Shown in pieces: positions 17,752 through 26,285 of a DNA stretch of 64,000 nucleotides (positions within the stretch are counted from its first letter, which is position 1; every line of letters starts with the position of its first letter). Both the position numbers and the translations under genes were made by a program. The DNA lies in assembly GCA_964551015.1 (NCBI GenBank), contig CAZKBP010000007.1:1-64000 (forward strand). The letters run 5' to 3'. The notes beneath the pieces are model-generated. The model saw nothing but the letters and a program-made list of their open reading frames with translations, searched no databases and was not told where the DNA came from. This DNA is from CAZKBP01 sp964551015. GTDB lineage: Bacteria > Bacteroidota > Bacteroidia > Cytophagales > Microscillaceae.

Positions 17752-18387
17752 TTAGAGATTAGGTTGAGGAGTTGTCCTCAAATAAGGTTTTATCTCCGTG
17801 AAGCCTTTGGGGAATTTTTCTTTAGCTTCTTCGTTGCTCACGGCTGGCACCACGATGACATCTTCTCCCTCTTTCCAGTTGGCGGGAGTGGCTACGCTGT
17901 AATCAGCAGTAAGCTGCAAAGAATCGATCACACGGATTAACTCATCAAAATTTCTACCCGTAGAAGCCGGATAAGTCATCGTCAGCTTGATCTTCTTGTG
18001 GGGATCAATGACAAAAACTGAGCGTACGGTCAAGTTATTCAGTTCGTTGGGATGAATCATGTCATACAGTTCCGCTACTTTGCGATCAGGATCAGCAATA
18101 ATCGGATAATCTACGGTGGTGCTCTGGGTTTCGTTGATATCCCCGATCCATTTTTGGTGCGAATCTACGGGATCGACGCTCAGCGCGATTGTTTTGGTAT
18201 TACGCTTGGCAAATTCCTCCCGATATTTAGCTACGGTTCCCAATTCCGTGGTACACACTGGGGTAAAATCAGCAGGATGAGAAAACAGGATGCCCCATCC
18301 ATCACCCAGCCATTCGTGAAAATTGATTTCGCCCTCTGTGGTTTGAGCGGTGAAGTTAGGTGCTTCGTCTCCAAGTTTAAGTGACAT
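17752..18387 (-). CDS. 1-Cys peroxiredoxin (Prx6 type)
   Basis: The 211-residue product matches the Prx6 subfamily in length and sequence: LGDEAPNFTAQT at the start, the active site SHPADFTPVCTTE with peroxidatic Cys at about 45, SVDPVDSH, and the extended C-terminal part with PANWKEGEDVIV. It contains only the one Cys, so the 1-Cys mechanism applies: reduction of hydrogen or lipid peroxides with an external thiol as reductant. Cytoplasmic. It is monocistronic with its own terminator. Confidence 0.92.
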   Translation of the reverse strand: MSLKLGDEAPNFTAQTTEGEINFHEWLGDGWGILFSHPADFTPVCTTELGTVAKYREEFAKRNTKTIALSVDPVDSHQKWIGDINETQSTTVDYPIIADPDRKVAELYDMIHPNELNNLTVRSVFVIDPHKKIKLTMTYPASTGRNFDELIRVIDSLQLTADYSVATPANWKEGEDVIVVPAVSNEEAKEKFPKGFTEIKPYLRTTPQPNL

Positions 18388-18622
18388 AGTTTTGGTTTTT
18401 GATTACGGGAATTTAACTTCCATAAAGATAAAAACTACGCACGAGCAACTCAAAATACTGAAGAGATTTTACCATTTTTTTAACAGGACTTTGCTCAAAT
18501 GGCTTATCTTCCATTTTTGGCTAAAGTATTTAAAGGTGCTCATTTTGGCTCATAACCATACAGAGCACAGCTCCCAACCTCGAGCTAGGATGCTGAAAAA
18601 GAAACCTTTAACCTATCACAAA

Positions 18623-19033
18623 TCAGGGGCTATTCGTATGAAAGAACTGCCCATCCTGCTCCACGATTACATCATAGATACCCGTGGATGCTTTCTTTAG
18701 CAAAATAATTTGAATTTGGCTCTCTCCGTGTTGGCTTCGGTAAATTTGTATTTTTTCCGAAGCTGACTTAGTAGAAGTCACCGGAGCTTGATAGGGGTAT
18801 TTTACAAACTCAGCTTCCTCTTTGGGGCGAAAAAAGATGCCCTCTTGATTAATTTTAAGCTGCCATTTAGGGTCTTTACCTTGGTATTCCAGCACAGGTG
18901 TGGTTTGGGAAGTTGAGGCTCGACTCGGTTCTTTGAAACCCGTAATCAAATACAGCAGGAACCAAGCAAAAACAAGAAAGAAGACACTAGGAATAATAGG
19001 ATGACGCTTCAGAATGCTATCCTTCTTTTTCAT
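18623..19033 (-). CDS. Membrane-anchored protein of unknown function
   Basis: The 136-residue product has a basic N-terminus (KKKDSILKR), one membrane helix at about 13-31 (SVFFLVFAWFLLYLI) and a periplasmic beta-rich domain. A DPKWQLKINQEGIFF stretch followed by YPYQAP is reminiscent of the EPFW-type motif in COG3650/HslJ-like envelope proteins, and the domain ends with IYDVIVEQDG. The resemblance is weak and no activity is claimed. It is divergent from tsaC. Confidence 0.65.
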   Translation of the reverse strand: MKKKDSILKRHPIIPSVFFLVFAWFLLYLITGFKEPSRASTSQTTPVLEYQGKDPKWQLKINQEGIFFRPKEEAEFVKYPYQAPVTSTKSASEKIQIYRSQHGESQIQIILLKKASTGIYDVIVEQDGQFFHTNSP

Positions 19034-19357
19034 AAATATTCATTAAAAAACGGAAAACGCTTGTCAAATGATGACAAAAGGAATGTGGAAGAAACTCTCA
19101 GGAAATCAAGTCTCGGATTACTGAAACCATCCCTTGGGGGAGGTTGATCGGGCGATACAGAATCACTAGGATTACTATCCATCTAAAATTAATTAATGTG
19201 ATCTTTGATAGCTCAAACAAGCAACTAAATCAATAGAGGAATCTAAAACTTAGTCTAAAGTGTTGTATCTATGAACGGTCAATACACCACAGTTTTGCTA
19301 TCTAACTTCTAATTAGCCTTCAAAGTAAATAATTATTATTCTAAATATATAAAAAAA
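19034..19357. other. Divergent intergenic region, no gene seen
   Basis: 324 AT-rich bases separate two divergent genes and should hold both promoters. No clear palindrome, repeat or small gene stands out. Confidence 0.5.
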
Positions 19358-20323
19358 ATGCAAGAAAGCAAGCTTCAAGCAGCAGTATCTTTATTAAACC
19401 AAGGTAATCTAGTGGCGATCCCTACCGAAACCGTATATGGTATTGCTGCCAATGCTTTGAATGAAAAAGCTGTTCTTCGTATTTTTCAAGCCAAGAAGCG
19501 TCCAGCCTTTGATCCTTTGATTATACACATAGCCACGGCTCAGGAGCTCTCGAGGTGGACTACCGAAACTTTTCCACAGGCTTTCCAATTAGCAGAGCAT
19601 TTTTGGCCTGGGCCTCTTACTTTGGTTTTGCCTAAGCGTTCGGTGATTCCCGACCTAGTCACTTCTGGTCTCGACACGGTAGCCGTTCGGGTTCCAGCGC
19701 ATCCTTTGACCCTAGACCTGCTGAAGAGATTAGACTTTCCTTTGGCCGCTCCGAGTGCCAACCCTTTTGGCTATATCAGCCCCACTACCGCTCAGCATGT
19801 AGCCGATCAGTTAGGACATGAAGTATCACTTATCTTAGACGGCGGAGCCAGTAAAATTGGCTTAGAGTCTACTATTTTGGGTTTTGAGAAAGGTGAACCG
19901 ATCATTTATCGGGTAGGAGGCACGAGTGTAGAGGCCATTGAGTCAGTGATTGGTAAGGTAAAGTGGAAACCACACTCAACCTCTAACCCCAAGGCACCGG
20001 GTATGCTGTCTAGTCATTATGCCCCTAGCAAACCTTTTCATATATTAGGAGAAAAAGAAAAGGTAAAAGGCTTTTCCTGCGGTAATCACGTTCCTGAGGA
20101 ATGTGGCTTTCTGGGCTTTAACCGATATCACCCCCTGATTCCCAAAGAAAATCAAATATTGCTCTCTCCTCGGGGAGATTTAGTGGAGGCCGCGCATAAA
20201 TTATTTGCTAGCATGCGCCATCTGGATGCTCAGCCAACAAAAGCCATTTTGACAGAATTGGTTCCTGAGCAGGGATTAGGGCGAGCCATCAATGATCGCC
20301 TCAGAAGAGCTGCTACTAGATAA
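19358..20323 (+). CDS. L-threonylcarbamoyladenylate synthase (Sua5 type)
   Basis: The 321-residue product has an N-terminal YrdC domain (IPTETVYGIAANA, KKRPAFDPLIIHI, FWPGPLTLVL, VAVRVPAHP, APSANPFGYISPTT, to about 195). A linker with GMLSSHYAP follows, then a C-terminal Sua5 domain (to 321). It makes threonylcarbamoyl-AMP from threonine, bicarbonate and ATP, the first step of t6A37 formation in ANN-decoding tRNAs. The length fits the longer Sua5 form rather than the single-domain TsaC. The gene stands alone. Confidence 0.93.
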   Translation: MQESKLQAAVSLLNQGNLVAIPTETVYGIAANALNEKAVLRIFQAKKRPAFDPLIIHIATAQELSRWTTETFPQAFQLAEHFWPGPLTLVLPKRSVIPDLVTSGLDTVAVRVPAHPLTLDLLKRLDFPLAAPSANPFGYISPTTAQHVADQLGHEVSLILDGGASKIGLESTILGFEKGEPIIYRVGGTSVEAIESVIGKVKWKPHSTSNPKAPGMLSSHYAPSKPFHILGEKEKVKGFSCGNHVPEECGFLGFNRYHPLIPKENQILLSPRGDLVEAAHKLFASMRHLDAQPTKAILTELVPEQGLGRAINDRLRRAATR

Positions 20324-20480
20324 AATCTAGAATATGATCTTTGTCATTTTTTTCTTAGGGTAGAAAGCCTAATTTGAAAGAAAAATTGGGAGTGAATTTG
20401 CTTAGAAGTAACATTTGACTGTAAAAAGGCAAGAAATTTGCCTTACTCATGAAGCCATACAACCTCAAATAGATCATATA

Positions 20481-20560
20481 ATTTTAGAAATATTTTTTCT
20501 ATATTATCTCCAGATAAATAGTTTTAGGAATATGTTTTTTGTGTTATTTCCAGATAAAAT
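20481..20560. repeat. Two tandem copies of a 40-base unit
   Basis: 20481-20520 and 20521-20560 align without gaps, with 31 of 40 positions identical. Most differences are transitions. Each copy ends in TNTCCAGATAAA. Confidence 0.75.
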
Positions 20561-20690
20561 GAATTTTTATTGGAAAAAAACACGAAAAAATACAATAAAT
20601 CAAGACTCAACTTGCTGCTTAGCAAAGTTTTAAATAGATTTGAAATATTAGTGAAACTTCCTTCCTAATGTAGATTAGTGTATGTTTTCG

Positions 20691-20728
20691 TGTAATTTGG
20701 TGTTCATGATACCAAATTACATTTTTTT
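20691..20728 (+). terminator. Strong rho-independent terminator with no adjacent gene
   Basis: An 11-base perfect stem (TGTAATTTGGT / ACCAAATTACA) with a 9-base loop is followed by seven T. The nearest plus-strand gene, tsaC, ends 368 bases upstream. Confidence 0.85.
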
Positions 20729-20876
20729 GTGCCCACCCCAAAAAATCAAAACCCAGTGTTTTTCTGCGTGTAAGAAAAATGCAAAAAGCTGAAAACAAAC
20801 GATCCTATATAGTTGGAATAAACCGTGATTCTGGCGTCAAAAACCCATTTGTCTTACCCAAAATTTTAGGCAACAT

Positions 20877-21926
20877 TTAATGTACTGCTGGCTCTTGTTG
20901 ACTTAGGCAATGAAAACTCCCGAGCCCCCAGATAATCTCCCTCGAGTCCAAACCGATTACTGCTCGGTCTGGAAAACAAGCACTTAATATATCCAAAGCT
21001 CGTTCATCCTCAGGACAGCCAAAGGTAGGCACTACTACCACGGCATTAGCAATATAAAAATTAGCATAGCTGGCAGGCATTCTTTCTCCTTGCATGTAAT
21101 AAGGTCGAGGCATAGGTAATTCAATAATCTCGAGGGGCTTACCATCGGGTAGACGCATCGCTTCCAAATCTTTCCTATTTTTTTGTAAAATGGAATAGTT
21201 AGCATCTGAGCGTTGGTGCTCGATCACAGTTAGGACCGTATCTTCACGGACAAAGCGACAAATATCATCGATATGCCCGTCGGTATCATCTCCTACGATG
21301 CCATCTTCCAACCATAAGACTTGCTGGACGCCGTAATAATCTTTTAAATATTGTTCGATCTGCTCGCTCGTCAGATGAGGATTACGATTAGGGTTTAGGA
21401 GGCAACTACGGGTGGTAAGCAGGGTGCCTTTTCCATTAAAATCTACCGAGCCCCCTTCCATTATAATTCCGGGTCGATAAACAGGAAGATCGAGTTGTTC
21501 CGCAATCAAAGCTGGAATTTGATTGTCCGCGTCATAAGGAGGATATTTACCGCCCCAAGCATTGTATTCCCAATCTACCATAACTTTGGGAATAGCCGCT
21601 TCTGGATTAATCAAGAAGGCCGGCCCGTGGTCGCGGCACCAGGCATCATTACTGGGGTGCTGGTAGCAATGAATCTGCCCTAAGTCTGTGCCTAATTTAG
21701 CTAACGCTTCCTGTATCCAGAGCTGTGCGGATTGACTTTGTACATTGATGCATACTACTTCTCCTTGGGAGATTAGGTGAATAAATTCAAAATAAATGGG
21801 ATAGATTTTTTTTAAAAGAGCTTCAGGCCAAGTGTGAGTGTTATGGGGAAAAGTAAGCCAAGTAGCTCGGTGAGGGTGCCACTCCGCGGGAAAATAATAG
21901 CCTAAACTAGCAGGGAGATTTGGCAT
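20877..21926 (-). CDS. Agmatine deiminase / Porphyromonas-type peptidyl-arginine deiminase family protein
   Basis: The 349-residue product has the PAD_porph fold. Seen: AEWHPHRATWLTFPH near the start, DAWCRDHGPAFL (about residue 100), MEGGSVDFNGKG, DTDGHIDDICRFV with the catalytic His-Asp region, and a C-terminal GLGSFHCLSQQ with the catalytic Cys. Family members hydrolyse agmatine to N-carbamoylputrescine or convert protein arginine to citrulline. With no signal peptide and AguA-like length, cytoplasmic agmatine deiminase is more likely. No carbamoylputrescine amidase neighbour is present. The start at 21926 is preferred to 21962 because the extension is not conserved-looking. Confidence 0.88.
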   Translation of the reverse strand: MPNLPASLGYYFPAEWHPHRATWLTFPHNTHTWPEALLKKIYPIYFEFIHLISQGEVVCINVQSQSAQLWIQEALAKLGTDLGQIHCYQHPSNDAWCRDHGPAFLINPEAAIPKVMVDWEYNAWGGKYPPYDADNQIPALIAEQLDLPVYRPGIIMEGGSVDFNGKGTLLTTRSCLLNPNRNPHLTSEQIEQYLKDYYGVQQVLWLEDGIVGDDTDGHIDDICRFVREDTVLTVIEHQRSDANYSILQKNRKDLEAMRLPDGKPLEIIELPMPRPYYMQGERMPASYANFYIANAVVVVPTFGCPEDERALDILSACFPDRAVIGLDSREIIWGLGSFHCLSQQEPAVH

Positions 21927-22063
21927 AATCAAGGGTCTTGAAGAGGTGCTAAAGTTAGCCAACTAGGAAACAAATCACAAAAATAATAAAAAAGAAGAGT
22001 TTCTTAGAAAAAATTACGAATTTTGCACCTTACGTAAGCTTTTAATTATCCCTTTTTATTCAT

Positions 22064-22843
22064 ATGGAACGTACCGTTGAACAAAAACTCAATGCCCTTC
22101 TGAAACTACAAAAGATTGATTCTAAAATGGATGAAATCAAGAAAATCAGAGGGGATTTGCCCGATGAAGTGCAAGATTTGGAAGATGAAATTGTAGGTTA
22201 TCAAACGAGAATTGATAAATTCGAGCAGGAGATCAAAAGCTTGAACCAAGAAATAGAAATGCGTAAGGATCGTAAGCGTGAGGCAGATAAACTCATCGCC
22301 AAGTACAAAGATCAGCAGATGAATGTGCGCAATAATCGGGAATATGAAGCTTTGACCAAAGAAGTAGAGTCTGAAGAACTAGAGATTCAACTTTCTGATA
22401 AGAAAATTCGTGAGGCGAATGAGAAGATTCTTCGTAAAAATGAAGAAATAGCCAAGACTCAAGAAATCTTAAACGATCGTCAAAAAGACTTAGAAACCAA
22501 GCAAGCCGAGCTAGAGACCCTGATGCAAGAAAGCGAAGGGGAAGAGGTCAAACTACTTAAAGAACGTGAGAAACAAACTAAGGCCATCGAGGAACGCCTG
22601 CTTCGCTCTTACAACAAAATCCGAGACAATGCCATCAATGGCTTGGCTGTCGTGCAGGTCAAAAGAAATGCTTGTGGCGGTTGTTTCGCCATTGTACCCC
22701 CTCAGCGACAGGCTGAGGTGCGAGAACGAAAGAAAATCATTGTCTGTGAACACTGTGGTAGAATTCTAGCGGGCGTGGAGGAAGTCATAGAGGAAGAACC
22801 CAAACCCAAACGCACACGAAAGAAATCCAAAGCCGAAGACTAA
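22064..22843 (+). CDS. Coiled-coil protein with C-terminal C4 zinc ribbon (zf-RING_7/DUF164)
   Basis: The 259-residue product has a long helical hairpin (about residues 1-195, heptad-rich, Glu/Lys/Gln) followed by a zinc ribbon with Cys pairs CGGCF and CEHCGR at about 203-232, and an acidic/basic tail ending KPKRTRKKSKAED. This is the CT398/DUF164 family, widespread in bacteria and proposed to bind nucleic acid or act in protein export. The function is unsettled. A terminator follows 13 bases after the stop codon. Confidence 0.88.
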   Translation: MERTVEQKLNALLKLQKIDSKMDEIKKIRGDLPDEVQDLEDEIVGYQTRIDKFEQEIKSLNQEIEMRKDRKREADKLIAKYKDQQMNVRNNREYEALTKEVESEELEIQLSDKKIREANEKILRKNEEIAKTQEILNDRQKDLETKQAELETLMQESEGEEVKLLKEREKQTKAIEERLLRSYNKIRDNAINGLAVVQVKRNACGGCFAIVPPQRQAEVRERKKIIVCEHCGRILAGVEEVIEEEPKPKRTRKKSKAED

Positions 22844-22856
22844 ATCACTGTTGCTA

Positions 22857-22888
22857 AGAGCCGGAAAATATTTCGGCTCTTTTTATTT
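22857..22888 (+). terminator. Terminator after the zinc-ribbon gene
   Basis: Seven-base stem AGAGCCG / CGGCTCT with a 10-base loop, followed by TTTTATTT. Fourteen bases past the stop codon. Confidence 0.8.
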
Positions 22889-22943
22889 GTGGTTTTGCAT
22901 ATATCTTTGAAAATATAGGAAGCTTTTTGTATTTTTATTCAAA

Positions 22944-23780
22944 ATGACCCTGCATACCATGAGATTAATCACCAGTCTATTCCTCACTATTTGGTCTCTG
23001 TCCTCACTTTGTGGGCAACCTTTAACGGGTTTCAAGGAGCTACAAGCACGCCTCAGCCACTATGATGAAACTGAGATTCGTCCCGTGATGCAAATCCAAA
23101 GGGAGAAACTGGATGAGCATCTCTCTCCCCTACAAAAAAACACAATCCAACAACTCCAGAACGAATACCAACAACTCCAAAAGATGAAGGCCGAACTTGG
23201 AGCCCGTTACCAAGGAAAACCACAACTCTATATGCAGGTCTGGGAGCAAATTCAAGTACATCATCAAGAAATCCTCAACGAGACTTGGCTGATCTTGGAA
23301 GCCCACCGCCCCACTATAGATCGCATTCTCTTTGAAGAAGTGGCTCAAAACCGTACCCAATGGCGACAAGCCATGAACCAAATGGTAGCCCAATTCAACC
23401 AGCAAAAAGCTGACTCTTCGGCTCCCGTTTTCCAAAAATTTGGTTTTGCTGACTATATGCGTCCACTGGGTTTTTTGCTCTGGCAAATTCAGGAAGCAAC
23501 GCCCCAGCCTGCCGAAGCGGGGGCAGAAGGAGGCTCTCTGGTCTACCCCAACCCTACTTGGACACAGCACCAACTCCGCTTCCAAACCGAAGCAGAGGGA
23601 GAGGTAGAAATCACGCTCTTGGACAATCAAGGCAAAGAATTGGCTCCCGTACTTAAAAGACACCTCAAAGCAGGCAGTCATCACCTAACCATTGCCACCG
23701 ACCAACTCAGTCGGACGGTCTATTACTACCGAATCCAGACCGAAGATGGCGTAGATTTAAAGAGGTTCGTGAAAGAGTGA
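22944..23780 (+). CDS. Secreted helical protein with type IX secretion C-terminal sorting domain
   Basis: The 278-residue product starts with a signal peptide (to about 26, SLCGQP; a second ATG at 22959 fits equally well). It continues as an alpha-helical, Gln/Glu-rich region of about 150 residues with no recognised fold (KNTIQQLQNEYQQLQKMK). It ends in a Por/T9SS sorting domain from about 200 (VYPNPTW, LRFQTEAEGEVEITLLD, YYYRIQTEDG). The sorting domain predicts passage through the type IX secretion system and attachment at, or release from, the surface. The helical passenger is unknown and may be structural. Confidence 0.82.
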   Translation: MTLHTMRLITSLFLTIWSLSSLCGQPLTGFKELQARLSHYDETEIRPVMQIQREKLDEHLSPLQKNTIQQLQNEYQQLQKMKAELGARYQGKPQLYMQVWEQIQVHHQEILNETWLILEAHRPTIDRILFEEVAQNRTQWRQAMNQMVAQFNQQKADSSAPVFQKFGFADYMRPLGFLLWQIQEATPQPAEAGAEGGSLVYPNPTWTQHQLRFQTEAEGEVEITLLDNQGKELAPVLKRHLKAGSHHLTIATDQLSRTVYYYRIQTEDGVDLKRFVKE

Positions 23781-23854
23781 TCTGTGACTCTGGAACGCTA
23801 ACTTCGGAATTCAATACTTGAATCCAGCATTCCTACCAAACCAGAGTTCCGCAG

Positions 23855-24235
23855 TTACTTCATCACTCCCGCCAGCCACATCCCTAGAAAGGTAGCGGCC
23901 AAGCCCAGCACTAAACTCAAACTGATGTAAAGAAAGAGCATCCCGTACTCCAAGTTACGAGCCAGTAGATTATTTTCGTAAGCAAAAGATGAAAAAGTAG
24001 TAAAGCCTCCACAAAAGCCCGTGGCGAGCAAGAGGCTCCACGCTACACTGATGTGTTCGTAGCGTTGCAGCGTGGCAAGGATATAGCCAATCAACAAACA
24101 GCCCAAAAGATTCGCAATAAAAGTACCCAAGGGGAAAAGTGAAGTACCCCACCAAGCCACCATCGCCCGGCTTAGCAGATAGCGAGCCACACTTCCTAAT
24201 CCTCCTCCTAGAAATACCAGCAAAATATGGCGCAT
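23855..24235 (-). CDS. crcB: Fluoride channel CrcB/Fluc
   Basis: The 126-residue product has four membrane helices and the Fluc signatures: GGGLGSVARYLLSR near the start, PLGTFIANLLGC in helix 2 and the TGFCGGFTTFSSF loop whose Phe/Thr residues line the pore. Dual-topology dimers export F- across the inner membrane. It lies 33 bases after the POT transporter gene on the same strand and is probably cotranscribed. I do not see a crcB fluoride riboswitch in the short gap. Confidence 0.93.
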   Translation of the reverse strand: MRHILLVFLGGGLGSVARYLLSRAMVAWWGTSLFPLGTFIANLLGCLLIGYILATLQRYEHISVAWSLLLATGFCGGFTTFSSFAYENNLLARNLEYGMLFLYISLSLVLGLAATFLGMWLAGVMK

Positions 24236-24268
24236 CTTTCTAAAGAACTAACAACTCATAGCGAGCAA

Positions 24269-25993
24269 TTACACCGTTTCTGCCTTGGCTTCCTCTTCTC
24301 TCAAATCTCGCTCTCTCTCTTCTACCCCGTGAGTGAGGGCTTTGAGCTTTTTCAAGAAAATAATGAGTAATAAACCAAAGGCCACCGTGAAGATGGTAAT
24401 CAAAATAAAGGTATTGAACTCGCGCTGATTCTGTACCTCATCAATGATGATGGTTCCGCTGTAATTTTGACCGTCGCCTTGATTGGATTTGATTTTTTTG
24501 GCTTCCACATCTTTGGTAAAAGAAAGCAGGCCGTGATAGGGATTTTCGGGCTTTGCTCCTTCTTCGGCTAAGGTATTTTTGAACTCATCCAAATCCTCAC
24601 CTTCCAGTTGGAGGTAAGGCTTGAGATTCTCTTTGGTCTTGTATTCTTGCACCACATATTCCCCTTGACTATCCAAATAAACAATGGTTTTGAAAGAAAA
24701 GTCATTGTCATTTTGAATGGATTCGTAGGCTGCCTCCAATTGCTTGACCTCCTCGGGCTGTGCTTGCCAGGTTACTTCGATGGGTGCTGGTTGGGCAGAT
24801 TCACCGATAAGTCCAGCTACTTTATTACCGAAGCCCGTAGCGGCAAAGTAAAGCCCCATCATAATCGAGCCGTATTTAAGGGGAGCTAGTTTCGTGATAA
24901 AAGAAAGCGAAACGGGAGAAGCCGAAAGCTCTCCCAAAGTATGCAGTAGATAAGCCAAAATGAGCCAGTACATCGCCGCGTCGCCAAAAGGTTCTTGGCC
25001 CGCTTCTACTGAAGCTCCGGCCATCATGAGAAAGCCCAAGCCCATCACGATGGTTCCTATTGCCATTTTGAAGAGCGAAGAAGCTTCTTTGCCCTTCATC
25101 TTGCGAGTAGCCCAATAGGCCGCTACCGCCGTACCAAATACCATGATAAAGAAGGAATTTACCGACTGGAAAACCGAAGCAGGAATGACGAACCAACCAA
25201 AAAAATCGCGATCAATTTTCTCCTTGGCATAGATATTCATCAATCCACCCGCCTGTTCAAAAGCTCCCCAAAACACAATGATGATGATAAAAGAGAGCAA
25301 GAGTACGACCATTCGGTCTTTTTCTTCTTTGGTGAGCGGGCGGGCGGTATTGGTTCCCTCAATTTTGGGAGTTTCTACAAAATCGCCTACTCCTTTCAAA
25401 AATTTTTGCCCCCAGATAAAAACAACCTGCCCCAGCAACATCCCGATACCTGCCAAACCAAAACCATAGTGCCAGCCAATGCGCTCACCCACGATTCCTA
25501 CAATAATTCCTGCCAAAAAGGCTCCTACATTGATCCCTATATAAAAAATGGTAAATCCTTGATCGCGACGAATATCCCCTTCTTTGTAAAGGCCACCCAC
25601 CATCGTGGAAATATTAGGCTTCAAGCCTCCCACACCCAGTACAATCAAAACCAGTCCTGAATAAAATGCCCACAAGCCTTCGAAGGCCAAAACGCCGTGC
25701 CCCAAACAGAGTAAAACGCCGCCCAGCATCACTGTTTTTTTCTGCCCAATGAAGCGGTCCGCCAAGATCCCTCCTGGTACCGACATCAGATAGACAAACA
25801 TCGTATACCAACCGTACAGAGCAACCGCCTCGGCTCGGGTCCATCCTAGCCCTCCGTCTTCAATAGAGGAATAGATATACAAAACCAAAAGTGCTCGCAT
25901 ACCATAGTAGCTGAAACGCTCCCACATCTCCGTGAAAAACAAAATCGCTAAACCGGTAGGATGCCCGAAAAACCAGGTATCTGATCTATTCAT
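24269..25993 (-). CDS. Proton-dependent oligopeptide transporter (POT/PTR2 family)
   Basis: The 574-residue product is a 14-helix-type POT transporter. Seen: the ExxERFxYYG motif in helix 1 (EMWERFSYYGM, about 22-32), needed for proton coupling, the signature GVGGLKPNISTMVGG at about 125, and GWFVIPASVFQSVNSFFI in the middle. A non-membrane insertion of about 120 residues (about 400-520, rich in Glu/Lys/Asp) sits between the last helices and faces outward or the periplasm, as in other Bacteroidota POT proteins. It imports di- and tripeptides with protons. crcB follows directly. Confidence 0.92.
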   Translation of the reverse strand: MNRSDTWFFGHPTGLAILFFTEMWERFSYYGMRALLVLYIYSSIEDGGLGWTRAEAVALYGWYTMFVYLMSVPGGILADRFIGQKKTVMLGGVLLCLGHGVLAFEGLWAFYSGLVLIVLGVGGLKPNISTMVGGLYKEGDIRRDQGFTIFYIGINVGAFLAGIIVGIVGERIGWHYGFGLAGIGMLLGQVVFIWGQKFLKGVGDFVETPKIEGTNTARPLTKEEKDRMVVLLLSFIIIIVFWGAFEQAGGLMNIYAKEKIDRDFFGWFVIPASVFQSVNSFFIMVFGTAVAAYWATRKMKGKEASSLFKMAIGTIVMGLGFLMMAGASVEAGQEPFGDAAMYWLILAYLLHTLGELSASPVSLSFITKLAPLKYGSIMMGLYFAATGFGNKVAGLIGESAQPAPIEVTWQAQPEEVKQLEAAYESIQNDNDFSFKTIVYLDSQGEYVVQEYKTKENLKPYLQLEGEDLDEFKNTLAEEGAKPENPYHGLLSFTKDVEAKKIKSNQGDGQNYSGTIIIDEVQNQREFNTFILITIFTVAFGLLLIIFLKKLKALTHGVEERERDLREEEAKAETV

Positions 25994-26285
25994 ATATCAC
26001 AATTCTTTTATAAAAAAGCTTAAAAACTTTATAATTATTCACATCATTCTCTCGCCAGATTCCGTAGGTATAATATGCTCGGTTTGTTGAAATCAAACGA
26101 GTACAACACCCGCTACTGCTACTCATCTCTTCTGGAATCGGAATGATTCGCAATCTAATTAAAATTTTATAACAAAAGTCAATTAGAATCATAAAAACGA
26201 CTTTCCCGAAAGGGCTAACCTCGAGTTTGACCTATTTTCTTTAGAAAGCAAATTTTTATTAAAACACCCATACCTATTATTAAAA

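Larger units (their letters stand above)
20324..20876. other. Long AT-rich intergenic region with tandem repeat and orphan terminator
   Basis: 553 bases without a convincing gene. A 72-codon open frame at 20415-20633 is rich in Phe/Ile/Asn and spans a 40-base tandem repeat whose period is not a multiple of three, so I do not call it. A strong terminator at 20691-20728 is well separated from tsaC (368 bases) and suggests a transcript, possibly a small RNA, ending there. Confidence 0.5.

Noticed and set aside
20415..20633. 72-codon open frame in the long AT-rich gap after tsaC
   Set aside because: Phe/Ile/Asn-rich, no family resemblance, and spans a 40-base tandem repeat whose period is not a multiple of three.
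24236..24268. Possible fluoride riboswitch before crcB
   Set aside because: The gap is only 33 bases and lacks the crcB-motif pseudoknot sequence.
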